Part shown: in pieces, positions 44,884 through 52,663 of the stretch
Layout: each line of letters opens with the position of its first letter
Numbering within the stretch: the first letter of the stretch is position 1
NCBI GenBank assembly: GCA_024690605.1
Contig: JAILOV010000015.1
Coordinates: 1 to 52,663, forward strand
Length of the DNA: 52,663 nucleotides
Reading direction: 5' to 3'
Source of the DNA: Lachnospiraceae bacterium
GTDB taxonomy: Bacteria > Bacillota > Clostridia > Lachnospirales > Lachnospiraceae
The notes under the pieces: generated by a model
Database searches by the model: none
What the model was told of the DNA's origin: nothing
What the model saw: only the letters and a program-made list of their open reading frames with translations
Program-made: the position numbers and the translations under genes

Positions 44884-44908
44884 AGGGCTGAACCTTCATT
44901 CAGCCCTT
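44883..44908 (-). terminator. terminator-like hairpin after flgK copy A
   Basis: Perfect 10-base stem AAGGGCTGAA / TTCAGCCCTT with a 6-base loop, 11 bases after the first flgK stop codon. On the minus strand AAG then TTTTT follow. The stem itself starts with AAAAGG. The next promoter begins at its foot. Confidence 0.6.
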
Positions 44909-44919
44909 TTCATCACCGT

Positions 44920-46812
44920 TTACGAGCCCAGAGCCGTCACGATGTGTTCCAGCATCTCACTGACCACGTTGATATAGCGGCTCGCTGCGTTGTAGGCATT
45001 CTGGAACTTGATCATGAATTCCAGTTCCTCATCACTGGAAACACCCACGATCTGTTCCCTGGCATCCCGCACTGAGTTGACCGTGAGTGTCTGCTGCTCG
45101 GTGATGGAATCATAGACGCTCCCGGAGTTGGCCACCTGCGCGACAAGAGAATCATAGTAGTCGATGAAGCTGGTCTTGGTCGCGACCGCGGGATTCAGGG
45201 TGTAGTCCTCATCCCGGAAGATCTGCTTCAGCGCCTCGGTCATCTTCTTGTCCTCGTTGCCCTCGATATCGCGCATGGACAGAAGCGACGGATCGCGCAG
45301 GAGCATCTCGTTGATCTTGATGTTGGTCACCGTCGATCCGATGCGGATAGAACCGACAGGGAAGCCGTCCAGCTGTCCGCCGATCTTCTTCTCCCCGATG
45401 TCATAGCGCACCACACCGCTGCCGTCATCATTCTTTAACAGGAACAGATCAAACTGCTTCGCCGCCTGATCCACGGCCTCCTGCGTCTCGGCGGTGGTTT
45501 TTTCGGCATCCGTCATGTCGGCGTAATTCTTGCCGTACTTGTCCGCCGTGATGTATTTGTCCGCATTGGCATGCACATCCGCCCGAATCTCGTCCGTGAC
45601 CCAGATCTCCGGATTCTTGCGCGCGGGGTTGGATGCCGCGTTTTCGATGACCTCGTTGACCTTCTCGACGACGTTGTGGATCAGCTGATCAAACTCCGCT
45701 TCGATGTTCATGATCACGGACTGGGAAATGTTCTTGTTGTAGAATTCACCTACCACGCTCTGCATCTGCTCGATCTCCGCATCGGTGAGCTTCGTGCCGT
45801 CGGTCTTTGTTTCCTTGCCGAGCATGATATCGTGATAGGTCGCGTTGTGATCGCCCCTGGCCAGCAGGACCGAACGGAGCTTGCCGATGTCCGTGCCCGC
45901 CGTGGAGCTCACGGTCTGCGACAGATCAAACACCTTGGCATTGCTGATGTCCAGCACGATATAGTCATCCGTGAGCGGATTCCACTCCGTGGTGGCCATG
46001 AATTCCCAGTAAGGTGTCGCGAAGTTGTCGGAACTCTCCAGCAGACGATCCACCGCCATGTGATTGACATGGTCGGACATGACGAACGGTGTGTCCTCAA
46101 AATAGACGCTGACATTGCCGAAAATGTCCTCGTCATAGGTGATGCGCCCGAGCTCCGCGAGATTGTCCAGCAGAAGATTGCGCTCATCGCGCAGATCGTT
46201 GGCGTGCTCTCTGCCGCCGGATTCCACGCTCACGATCTCCTGATTGAGCTTCAGGATCCTGTCGCCGTATTCATTGATCGACTTGACCATGCCGTCGACC
46301 GTCTGATCCAGGTTGGTCTGATATTTCGTGAGACCGTCATAGACCGCCTGCGCGCGGTTGATAAATTCGGAGGCCCGGCTGATCAGCGTGTTCATGTTGA
46401 CCGTGTTCGCCGGATCCACATCCAGCGCCTGCACGGCCCGCCAGAGATTGTCCAGTGAATCGGCAAACTCCGCGCCGTCCATCTCCTGCAGGAGATCCTC
46501 CGTCTCGATCAGGCAGTCATAGGAAACATTGTAGAAAGCGGCGCGCCCGGATTCCGTCCGGTAGGCCTGGTCCAGAAAGACGCTGCGGACCTGTCTGCAG
46601 CTCGTGTATTCGGCGCCAAGACCGACCTGCTGATAGGCGTTCTTGGAGGCCGTCTTGTTGATCATGTTATAATCACGCGTGCCCTGCTGGATCTGCTGCC
46701 GGGTGTAGCCCTGCGTGTCGATATTGGTCATATTGTGCGCGGTGGTGTTCAGCGCATTCGACGAGGTCAGCAGTCCTGATGTTCCCGTCCACAAACTCGC
46801 CATCAACGGCAT
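44920..46812 (-). CDS. flgK: hook-associated protein FlgK (copy A)
   Basis: A 630-residue FlgK-like protein: SLWTGTSGLLTSSNAL, LNTTAHNMTNIDTQGYTRQQ, then the family arm, and IKFQNAYNAASRYINVVSEM near the C-terminus. The ATG at 46812 has AGGAGGG seven bases before it. It differs clearly from copy B, for instance HNMTNIDTQ where copy B has NNISNVNTD, so duplication is old. Both are of normal length and intact. It follows flgN across a terminator-like hairpin (46865-46899). Confidence 0.93.
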   Translation of the reverse strand: MPLMASLWTGTSGLLTSSNALNTTAHNMTNIDTQGYTRQQIQQGTRDYNMINKTASKNAYQQVGLGAEYTSCRQVRSVFLDQAYRTESGRAAFYNVSYDCLIETEDLLQEMDGAEFADSLDNLWRAVQALDVDPANTVNMNTLISRASEFINRAQAVYDGLTKYQTNLDQTVDGMVKSINEYGDRILKLNQEIVSVESGGREHANDLRDERNLLLDNLAELGRITYDEDIFGNVSVYFEDTPFVMSDHVNHMAVDRLLESSDNFATPYWEFMATTEWNPLTDDYIVLDISNAKVFDLSQTVSSTAGTDIGKLRSVLLARGDHNATYHDIMLGKETKTDGTKLTDAEIEQMQSVVGEFYNKNISQSVIMNIEAEFDQLIHNVVEKVNEVIENAASNPARKNPEIWVTDEIRADVHANADKYITADKYGKNYADMTDAEKTTAETQEAVDQAAKQFDLFLLKNDDGSGVVRYDIGEKKIGGQLDGFPVGSIRIGSTVTNIKINEMLLRDPSLLSMRDIEGNEDKKMTEALKQIFRDEDYTLNPAVATKTSFIDYYDSLVAQVANSGSVYDSITEQQTLTVNSVRDAREQIVGVSSDEELEFMIKFQNAYNAASRYINVVSEMLEHIVTALGS

Positions 46813-46864
46813 ATCCCGGCCCTCCTTTGCATTCCGATCCCGGATCGATTTTTTGAGACAAAAA

Positions 46865-46899
46865 GGCCTCTACCCGCCCTTGGTCATCGAGTAGAGGCC
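46865..46899 (-). terminator. terminator-like hairpin between flgN and flgK copy A
   Basis: Perfect 9-base stem GGCCTCTAC / GTAGAGGCC with a 17-base loop, followed on the minus strand by TTTTTGTC. That is a fair intrinsic terminator, 7 bases after the flgN stop. As no clear promoter is visible before flgK copy A, it may act as a partial terminator that gives flgM-flgN more message than the hook genes. Confidence 0.65.
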
Positions 46900-46905
46900 C
46901 GCTGC

Positions 46906-47424
46906 TTACTGCTTCGCGTCAAATCCGCCGGCGGTGTAACCGATCGTCTCTCCCGCGGCACCCGCCCGTCTTGTGTAGTTCGCGGTCTCCGGCGCCGCCT
47001 TCGACGCCTGAATGATGTTCATCTCAAACTGAACCATCTCCAGCGAACTTCGCAGCAGTTCCTGATTCTGCTCATTCACAAGCCGGACTCTGCCCGCAAC
47101 CGCCTTCAGTCTGTCCCGCCCCTCCGCGAGCGCCTTGGCTTCCGCGGGGCGTTTCCCCAGCAGTGCGATCAGATCCGTGATCGTCAGCGTCTGAACATCC
47201 TTGTTCAATACATTCGCAATGTCCTTCATGGACTGCTGCCGCTCTTTTTCAAGATTGGCGAGCTTCTCGACAATGCGCTGTTCCTCATCCGTGATCGCTG
47301 CCAGCCGATCCAGATCCCCGGATATGATCACCGGTGTCTTCGCACTCGACTGTTTCAGCAGGTCCTCATACAAACCGCTTTCCTGATCCAGTACCGCGAT
47401 CAGGCTTTCCATCAAACTTGCCAC
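46906..47424 (-). CDS. flgN: flagellar chaperone FlgN
   Basis: A 172-residue helical protein with SLIAVLDQESGLYEDLLKQS, LDRLAAITDEEQRIVEKLAN and LVNEQNQELLRSSLEMVQFEM, matching the FlgN family. It carries FlgK and FlgL to the export gate, both encoded just after it. The initiator seems to be the GTG at 47424 with AAGGGAAGGA five bases before it; an ATG four codons later has no well-placed site. It starts 24 bases after flgM. The flgM-flgN-flgK-flgL order is the standard Firmicutes late flagellar order. Confidence 0.9.
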   Translation of the reverse strand: MASLMESLIAVLDQESGLYEDLLKQSSAKTPVIISGDLDRLAAITDEEQRIVEKLANLEKERQQSMKDIANVLNKDVQTLTITDLIALLGKRPAEAKALAEGRDRLKAVAGRVRLVNEQNQELLRSSLEMVQFEMNIIQASKAAPETANYTRRAGAAGETIGYTAGGFDAKQ

Positions 47425-47448
47425 AGATTCCTTCCCTTCGGTATCTGT

Positions 47449-47745
47449 TTATGCGATCGCCTGAGCCGCCTCGTATTTCTTGAGCAGCTTGTCGGCAAAG
47501 CTCGCACCGCTCAGGTTGTCATATTTCCCGCTCTCCAGATTCTGCTTTGCGACAGCCACCACATCGTCACGCACATCCGGTGCGTTTGCCACAGCGGTCC
47601 GCGCCGTCTGATAATCCTTGCCCAGCTGCGAGATCTGCACATGATCCGTCGGCTGAACGGCCTGCGCATAAGGGGTCTTGTTTGTCCGCGTCACTCTGTT
47701 CGCATAGACTGCCTGTGTGACCTGATTAAATGCATCGATTCTCAT
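47449..47745 (-). CDS. flgM: anti-sigma-28 factor FlgM
   Basis: I read 98 residues from the ATG at 47745 with GGAGGAGG close upstream; the frame extends further but through the promoter. The N-terminal part has MRIDAFNQVTQAVYANR and the sigma-binding half has ISQLGKDYQTARTAVANAPD, then DNLSGASFADKLLKKYEA, as in FlgM. It holds sigma-28 inactive until the hook is complete and is then exported. Its gene follows a sigma-28-type promoter, so it controls its own expression. It starts the late flagellar run. Confidence 0.92.
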   Translation of the reverse strand: MRIDAFNQVTQAVYANRVTRTNKTPYAQAVQPTDHVQISQLGKDYQTARTAVANAPDVRDDVVAVAKQNLESGKYDNLSGASFADKLLKKYEAAQAIA

Positions 47746-47773
47746 GATACATCCTCCTCCTGTTCTATACTCT

Positions 47774-47800
47774 TTATCGGACATTTTTTCCGGGACTTTA
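47774..47800 (-). promoter_or_regulatory. sigma-28-type promoter of flgM
   Basis: Minus strand TAAA, 15 bases, TCCGATAA: perfect -35 and seven of eight in the -10 against TAAA, 15 bases, GCCGATAA. It lies 29 bases before the flgM ATG and after the end of the GT2 gene, so it marks the start of the late flagellar transcription unit. Confidence 0.88.
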
Positions 47801-47847
47801 GGCTCATGCAAAAATTTGTTTCCCGGTATCGATCCCTTCGGTTTCCG

Positions 47848-49056
47848 TTACTGTTTCCGCGCAAGTCCGAGAAATCTCATCGGGGCCTTCAGAAAAAGAA
47901 CGGTCTTCATTTTTTCCTTCCATGTAAGTCCCGCAAAGGTGCCGTTGATCTTCAGTGCCTCCCGGACGGCCGCTGCCGTCTGCGTGAGTGCGTCCCGGAT
48001 CTCTCCCGAATCCCAGGTTTCCGGTGCGGTCGTGCGTGCGATCTTAAGCGGCACCATGAGTGCCGTGCGGACCCTCGCGACGCCCAGCGCCCGGAGGGCA
48101 TAGGCGGAAAATGTTCTCGCCTCCGGCAGGAGGCGCTCCGTCGCCTTCTTCCAGGAACGCAGCTCGTCCAGATAGGCGGGGTCAAAAGGCCGTTCCATCG
48201 CCCCCGCGGGATTGACGGTATAATGGTAACCGATCGTGTCCGTCACGGCAACACACTTCTGTTTTCCCGCGCGGAGAGCGAACTCCAGCAGGAACAGCAT
48301 GTCCTCGCCGATCGTCAGGGTTTCGTCAAAGGTTTCCGTGATCGCCGTTTGGCGGAAGGCCTTGGCCCACACGTGGGTGTCCTGCTGCAGGAGGCGGTAC
48401 TCGATGAAACGGTAGCCGGTCAAAATGGAAGACTCCGGCTCGGAGGGATATCCTGCACTGCGCGGGCGCTCCCGCTCCGTTTTCGACGCAGCGGTTCTAA
48501 GCCGGCACAGGACGCCGTCCAAGAACCGGCGTCGAAAAAGGCCGCTCCGTGCAGGACATTCCTCCTCGCCCGAAATATCAACGCGTGCATCTGCGGAAAT
48601 GCTGTGCGATGCGTTTCCGCCGCCAACATCAGGATTTTCTTCTGAAGAGGGTGATGCTTGTCCATTCACGGCACCGGCCAAAGCTTCATAACCACAACTT
48701 ACCAGTTCGACCGTCTCATCATAGCAGTACGGCAGGAGCACCTCCCGGAAAAAGCCCTCTCCCAGTTCATCATCGGCGTCGACGAACACGATCCAGGTGC
48801 CCCGCGCTCTGCGGAGGCCCTCATTGCGGGCGCGGGACACGCCGCGGCGCGCGGTGTCGTCGATCGGCAGGATCTCTCCCCGGATCTCCGGTGCCGCCGC
48901 GAGGGCCTGACGGACGGACGCGACGGCGCGGTCGAGCAGAGCGTCCCGTTCCGTGAAGGGGATGATCACCGATACATCCGGCTGTCTGTCATCAACAGCA
49001 CTTTCCCGTATAGCGGCCTCCTGCCGGCCTGTCAGATTCTCCGTTTCCCCTGCCAT
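47848..49056 (-). CDS. family 2 glycosyltransferase with a coding insertion
   Basis: A 402-residue GT2 enzyme: VSVIIPFTERDALLDRAVAS, ILPIDDTARRGVSRARNEGL and VFVDADDELGEGFF (DxD-type metal site near residue 93). Residues about 128-205 are an extra Ser/Glu/Arg-rich stretch that breaks the usual GT2 order between VSCGYEALAG and FIEYRLLQQDTHVWAKAF, and its DNA contains a large palindrome (48451-48556). The frame stays open through it. It is the last gene of the sugar-transferase operon, 22 bases after the fucosyltransferase gene. It would add a sugar to the lipid-linked unit. The insertion may weaken or redirect activity. Confidence 0.85.
   Translation of the reverse strand: MAGETENLTGRQEAAIRESAVDDRQPDVSVIIPFTERDALLDRAVASVRQALAAAPEIRGEILPIDDTARRGVSRARNEGLRRARGTWIVFVDADDELGEGFFREVLLPYCYDETVELVSCGYEALAGAVNGQASPSSEENPDVGGGNASHSISADARVDISGEEECPARSGLFRRRFLDGVLCRLRTAASKTERERPRSAGYPSEPESSILTGYRFIEYRLLQQDTHVWAKAFRQTAITETFDETLTIGEDMLFLLEFALRAGKQKCVAVTDTIGYHYTVNPAGAMERPFDPAYLDELRSWKKATERLLPEARTFSAYALRALGVARVRTALMVPLKIARTTAPETWDSGEIRDALTQTAAAVREALKINGTFAGLTWKEKMKTVLFLKAPMRFLGLARKQ
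48451..48556. repeat. large imperfect palindrome inside the GT2 gene
   Basis: Outer arms TCCTGCAC (48451-48458) and GTGCAGGA (48549-48556) enclose inner arms TTTTCGACGC plus CGGTTCT (48480-48498) and AGAACCG plus GCGTCGAAAA (48522-48538). The inner stem has 17 pairs with one two-base bulge and a loop of about 23 bases. It falls exactly in the stretch that looks extra in the protein. It may be a small mobile palindromic element. Confidence 0.6.
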
Positions 49057-49078
49057 ATCCTCACGGTTTCCTCAACCG

Positions 49079-49984
49079 TCACACCACGTTGCCGGCGCTG
49101 TCGATCAGCGTCCACCCGGCCCACAGATCATGCATGACCGCCGGATCCGCCTCCTGGTTGTTGCGCATGACGAGCGGCCGCACCATGACCTTGTCCGGAT
49201 GCGGGTTGAGCCTGGCCCCCCAGAAGGAAAAGGTGGAATTGGCGCAGATATTGCCCTTGCAGTGGCTCATCAGCTGCATGTCCAGCATGCTCTCCCTGCC
49301 GGTATTGCCCTCGACGATCGTGAAACGGTCCCGGTTCGGATAGCGCTCCTTCAGGTAGGCGATATCATCCGAGAACAGATAGAAATGGGTCCGCGGTTCT
49401 CTGGCCACAAACAACGCCATTGCCTTCTCATAATAGGCATCCGTCGTGATGTCCCCGAACAGCGCCGCGTTCTCCGGTGACAGATAGTCCCCTCTGCGAA
49501 CATGAACACTGACGGAGCACCGCTCCTCCATCTCATTCATGAGTTCCATGTTGCGGATGCGTCTCTCCTCGTTCTGTGCCGCCGGGAAGACAAACAGTTC
49601 CCGGAGCGCGGCGAGGCGGTCAGCGTAGTATTTCTCGCAGGCAAAATAGCCCTCGATATATTTATCGGTAAATTCCATGATCTCCGGATGATACATGGCG
49701 CTCTCCTCAAAAACGGGAGAGGTGCCCCAGAAGGCATTCCAGAGCTTTACCGCCTTGTTCTTGTTCAGAAAACGGTCGCGTTCGGCATTGGTGCAGGCCT
49801 CGATCGCCAATCCCGTGAAGCGGGTGAGTTCCAGCTCTCTGGGTGCCGACAGGCCGATCTGGTTCTCCCTGTGGAACCAGGCCAGATCCAGTTTGGCTTC
49901 CTTTCCCAGCGACCGCAGCTTCTCGTAGAGTGCGAACTGCTGCATCTGATTTCCCAGACCGCCCATCACCCGGATGATGATCAT
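49079..49984 (-). CDS. alpha-1,2-fucosyltransferase-like protein (GT11)
   Basis: I read 301 residues from the ATG at 49984, which overlaps the stop of the pyruvyl transferase gene (ATGA) and has GGGAGG ten bases before it. It starts IIIRVMGGLGNQMQQFALYE, the GT11 N-terminus, and has the donor motif HVRRGDYLSP at 161-170 and NSTFSFWGARLN. It would move fucose from GDP-fucose to a glycan. GDP-fucose comes from GDP-mannose, and manC is in this window, but no gmd or fcl gene is. Other GT11-like enzymes use other sugars, so activity is inferred. Confidence 0.88.
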   Translation of the reverse strand: MIIIRVMGGLGNQMQQFALYEKLRSLGKEAKLDLAWFHRENQIGLSAPRELELTRFTGLAIEACTNAERDRFLNKNKAVKLWNAFWGTSPVFEESAMYHPEIMEFTDKYIEGYFACEKYYADRLAALRELFVFPAAQNEERRIRNMELMNEMEERCSVSVHVRRGDYLSPENAALFGDITTDAYYEKAMALFVAREPRTHFYLFSDDIAYLKERYPNRDRFTIVEGNTGRESMLDMQLMSHCKGNICANSTFSFWGARLNPHPDKVMVRPLVMRNNQEADPAVMHDLWAGWTLIDSAGNVV

Positions 49985-51219
49985 GCGCCGATAACCTCCC
50001 GCCAGATACGCGCCGTACAGACGGCGTTCTGTTTTGCCTTTTCCGATACCGCCGGCATCTTTGCCGCAAGGATCCCGCGCAGCTCCCGCTCTCTGCCGCA
50101 AAGCGCATCAAACGCTTCGATCAGTCCGGCCGCGCGCAGGTTCTTTACGGACAGGACATGCCCCTCCGCCGTACCGAAAAGATCCTTTGCGATCCCCTCC
50201 GATTTCACGCTGTAGCCGGCGACCAGCGTCGGCACGGACGAAGAATATGCCGCGATCGTCGCATGTGTCCGCGCGCCGACAAAGAAGCGGCAGCGCGCGA
50301 TAAAGCCCTTGAGCTCGGGCGCGCCGTGGTCTCCGATCACCACCAGCCGCTTCGTGTCGCGGTATCTCTCATAGAGTTTTCCCAACGGCCGCCGGTCATC
50401 GCTGGATCCCCACACCACGTGCGGGATCAGGGCGATCTGCAGATCCGTGTGCTCCAGGATATGCCCGATCAGAGCGGAAAAAGCATCCAGCACAGTCTCT
50501 CCGCTCTCTTCCCGATACTGTTCTATCAGCGGACTGACGTTGATGCCGACGGTGCCGCCTTCGGCAAAGCCGTCCGGAAGGGGCAGCCTTACCGCCTCCA
50601 TGGAAAACGCCGGATCCGGCAGGAGCATCAGTTTTGCCTCCTCCACACCGGCGGCAAGAAGCGCATCCCGGGTCAGGGATTCCCGCGCCAGGATCAGCGC
50701 GTGGCTCTTCATGTCCTCCCGAAGGGCGGGATCAGCCTCCAGCATGGAAGGCTCTACCGAACAGCCGAGAAGAACGGTCTTTGTCCCCCTTCTCTGCAGC
50801 ATCCGGTCAGACAGGATCAGATCCGGCACCATGTCCGGATAACAATAATTGTCGCCGCCGATGGAAACCGCCACAGCCGGGCGATTTTTCCCCTGCAGCA
50901 TCGGAAAACGATAACGCAGGAAGCTCTCCCTGTCTCCCGTCACCGCGCGCCACGCGTAATAAGCGGCATGAGAGAAAAAGTGCCGGTCGATCCGCCGTTC
51001 CTCCTCCGGCGTGCAGCCCGCCTCCGGCAGGCCGTACCGCATATCCTCGGCAGCGGAGGCGGTGATCAGCCGCACCCTCTGCTGCGGCACCCCCGGAAAG
51101 GAGGAGAGAAACCCGCGTACGATCGCCTCGCAGCCGTGGTTGCCGCTTCCCGCGTGCATATAGAGGACCGGCGGATCCTCCGCTCCGGTGCTCACCGGCA
51201 GCCGTTCCTCTCCACTCAT
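49981..51219 (-). CDS. polysaccharide pyruvyl transferase family protein
   Basis: I read 412 residues from the ATG at 51219, overlapping the stop of the sugar transferase gene. It matches the CsaB/pyruvyl transferase family: VLYMHAGSGNHGCEAIVRGF near the N-terminus, AVSIGGDNYCY, and FFVGARTHATIAAYSSSVPT with the family Gly-Ala-Arg-x-His near the C-terminus. Such enzymes add ketal-linked pyruvate from phosphoenolpyruvate to a sugar and give the polymer acidity. GGGGAG lies before the ATG. Some members of the family do not act on polysaccharides, but the operon context supports it. Confidence 0.88.
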   Translation of the reverse strand: MSGEERLPVSTGAEDPPVLYMHAGSGNHGCEAIVRGFLSSFPGVPQQRVRLITASAAEDMRYGLPEAGCTPEEERRIDRHFFSHAAYYAWRAVTGDRESFLRYRFPMLQGKNRPAVAVSIGGDNYCYPDMVPDLILSDRMLQRRGTKTVLLGCSVEPSMLEADPALREDMKSHALILARESLTRDALLAAGVEEAKLMLLPDPAFSMEAVRLPLPDGFAEGGTVGINVSPLIEQYREESGETVLDAFSALIGHILEHTDLQIALIPHVVWGSSDDRRPLGKLYERYRDTKRLVVIGDHGAPELKGFIARCRFFVGARTHATIAAYSSSVPTLVAGYSVKSEGIAKDLFGTAEGHVLSVKNLRAAGLIEAFDALCGRERELRGILAAKMPAVSEKAKQNAVCTARIWREVIGA

Positions 51220-52628
51220 GCCGCTCCCCGGCCGAAAAACACGACCCCGATCGTCTTGCACAGGATCCAGAGATCCAGCTTCAGGGACCAGTTATCGATA
51301 TACTCCAGATCGAAGCGCACCACGTCATCAAAATTCTGCACACTGCTCCGTCCGCTCACCTGCCAGAGTCCGGTGAGTCCGGGGGTCATCGACAGTCTCC
51401 TGCGATAATGCGGATCATACTGCGCAAATTCCTCTTCGGTCGGCGGTCTGGTCCCGACCAGACTCATGTCACCCCGCAGCACGTTCCAGAATTGAGGGAA
51501 CTCATCCAGGCTGGTCTTTCTGAGAAAAGCACCGACCCGGGTGATGCGCGGATCATTCTGCATCTTGAAGATCGGACCCTGCATCTCGTTCTTCTCCGCG
51601 AGTTCCCGCTTCATTTTTTCCGCGTTCGCCACCATGGTGCGGAACTTGTAGATCCGGAATCGCCTGCCGTTGCGCCCGACGCGCGTCTGGGAAAAGAACA
51701 CCGGTCCGGGGGAATCCAGACGGATCGCGGCCGCGAGGAACGGCGTGAGGATCCCGGTGATGATGAGCCCCACGATCCCGCCGAGGATATCCGTGAAGCG
51801 CTTCAGCACCAGACCGCGGTGCCGCCCTGTCGTGTGCGAATAGGAGATCACGCTGTACCCGCCGAACATCCCCATCTGGCTGCTTCCGCCGTACTGTCTC
51901 CTGATCTCAAGAGAAAAATGCACCGCGACCCCCATATCGTGAAAGGCCTCGATCACATCCGCAAGCTCCCTTTGGGGGATCCCCGGCGTCCAGATGAACA
52001 CCTCGTCCAGCGTCAGGGTCGGCGCCGCGGCGATCAGCCCCTTTCTGTCCGCGATCACCGGTATGCCCGCGATCTCCCGGCCGGTCAGATCTTCGTCAAT
52101 GCAGACCGCCGCGACGACACGGTAACTGATATCCAGCGTGTCGAGCAGTCTGCGGATGCACTCCTCCAGTGTCTCCCGTTCCGAGATGACCAGCACGCGC
52201 GTCGAATTCTCCGCGGATCGCCAGTAACTCCGGATCATGCGTTTTGCCAGCAGATGCACGAGCCATGTGAGCACCAGATTGATCACGAAGAAATAGCCGA
52301 TCACCAGTCGGGAGATCGTGCCCGTCGTGTGCAGGGCATAGAGGATCACCAGGCCGGTGATCATCAGCAGCACGTTGTAGCGGAGCACCTGATAGGCTTC
52401 CAGCATGATCCCCCGGCGCAGGAATTCCCGGTGCTGATCCACGATCAGCGTGTAGAGAACGGCGATCATGACAAAAATGGCACAGGCGCCGAAGTGCGTG
52501 GATTTGTCCTCCATGTTCCGGAAATTCCCGAAACGGATGAACGTCGCCAACGCAAACGACAGCACGGCCGTGATCACATCCAGCAGAAGGAGCAGATAAT
52601 TGATCGCTACTTTATGCTTCTCACTCAT
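51216..52628 (-). CDS. undecaprenyl-phosphate sugar phosphotransferase (WbaP/EpsL-like)
   Basis: A 470-residue polyprenyl glycosylphosphotransferase. Four helices lie in the first 135 residues (for example LLLLLDVITAVLSFALATFI), then a soluble nucleotide-binding-like part, a fifth helix near 285-305 (GGIVGLIITGILTPFLAA), and the catalytic C-terminal domain with DSPGPVFFSQTRVGRNGRRF, KFRTMV, SLDEFPQFWNVLRGDMSLVG and TRPP. It starts glycan assembly by moving a sugar-1-phosphate to the lipid carrier. AAAGGAAAG precedes the ATG, and the coding end of an upstream gene overlaps it by 4 bases. It is the initiating enzyme for the fucosyl/pyruvyl glycan. Confidence 0.93.
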   Translation of the reverse strand: MSEKHKVAINYLLLLLDVITAVLSFALATFIRFGNFRNMEDKSTHFGACAIFVMIAVLYTLIVDQHREFLRRGIMLEAYQVLRYNVLLMITGLVILYALHTTGTISRLVIGYFFVINLVLTWLVHLLAKRMIRSYWRSAENSTRVLVISERETLEECIRRLLDTLDISYRVVAAVCIDEDLTGREIAGIPVIADRKGLIAAAPTLTLDEVFIWTPGIPQRELADVIEAFHDMGVAVHFSLEIRRQYGGSSQMGMFGGYSVISYSHTTGRHRGLVLKRFTDILGGIVGLIITGILTPFLAAAIRLDSPGPVFFSQTRVGRNGRRFRIYKFRTMVANAEKMKRELAEKNEMQGPIFKMQNDPRITRVGAFLRKTSLDEFPQFWNVLRGDMSLVGTRPPTEEEFAQYDPHYRRRLSMTPGLTGLWQVSGRSSVQNFDDVVRFDLEYIDNWSLKLDLWILCKTIGVVFFGRGAA

Positions 52629-52663
52629 TCCGTCTTTCCTTTCAGTATGGCCGGCAGACCGAA
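52625..52663 (-). CDS. 3' end of an upstream gene (partial)
   Basis: Twelve in-frame codons (ending PAILKGKTE) run from the window edge to a TGA that overlaps the ATG of the sugar transferase gene in the ATGA pattern seen throughout this operon. The stretch is too short to identify. The overlap is the only evidence that it is coding. Confidence 0.4.
   Translation of the reverse strand, partial: FGLPAILKGKTE

Overview
The window looks like a chromosome segment of a motile, Gram-positive, low-oxygen gut or rumen bacterium of the Lachnospiraceae type (Clostridia), with fairly high G+C. The reasons are an HprK / RapZ / WhiA / Crh-type HPr block, FliW-CsrA control of flagellin, two tandem FlgK paralogues, a circularly permuted GH3 beta-glucosidase, strong AGGAGG ribosome sites and several TTG or GTG starts. 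Almost everything is read from the minus strand; only a lipoprotein gene (3578) and a family 2 glycosyltransferase gene (33572) point the other way. I saw no tRNA, rRNA, CRISPR array or insertion sequence, and no stretch above 300 bases lacks a gene.

Region 1 (1-10.9 kb) is a surface-glycan locus. It holds two polytopic membrane proteins (one cut by the window edge), a UDP-galactopyranose-mutase-like FAD oxidoreductase, a secreted SGNH lipoprotein, a UDP-glucuronate 4-epimerase-like enzyme, a radical SAM/SPASM protein, a Gpi18-like mannosyltransferase, a ManC GDP-mannose enzyme and a Wzx-type flippase. Region 2 (10.9-20.1 kb) is metabolic: UxaA, AspS, GH3 glucosidase, a Na/Pi cotransporter with a PhoU domain, and glycerol kinase. 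Region 3 (20.1-26.0 kb) is a carbon-regulation and cell-wall operon: hprK, ROK sugar kinase, murB, rapZ, whiA, a Crh-like HPr with Glu15 in place of the catalytic His, and a GNAT-containing protein related in context to the B. subtilis rapZ-whiA-crh cluster.

Region 4 (26.1-34.4 kb) is the most unusual part: four tightly coupled genes (three overlaps of 4 or 8 bases). They encode a fused StrF-type plus CgeB-type glycosyltransferase, an unrecognised 188-residue protein, a 1259-residue fusion (DUF6492-like, GT2, FkbH-like HAD, acyltransferase-like and SGNH-like parts), and another CgeB-type glycosyltransferase. A divergent GT2 gene ends next to flagellin. A third CgeB-type gene sits inside the flagellar cluster. 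I infer a flagellin (or surface) glycan assembly and decoration system.

Region 5 (34.5-47.8 kb) is the late flagellar cluster: flgM, flgN, flgK (two), flgL, fliW, csrA, glycosyltransferase, flaG, fliD, fliS, a FliT-like chaperone and flagellin. Four sites match the sigma-28 consensus with exactly 15 bases between the elements (before flgM, the second flgK, flaG and flagellin). The flagellin leader carries two AAGGA sites, one in a hairpin loop and one over the ribosome site, as expected for CsrA repression relieved by FliW. Region 6 (47.8-52.7 kb) is a second glycan operon: polyprenyl-phosphate sugar transferase, pyruvyl transferase, alpha-1,2-fucosyltransferase-like enzyme and a GT2 enzyme carrying a large palindrome inside its coding sequence.
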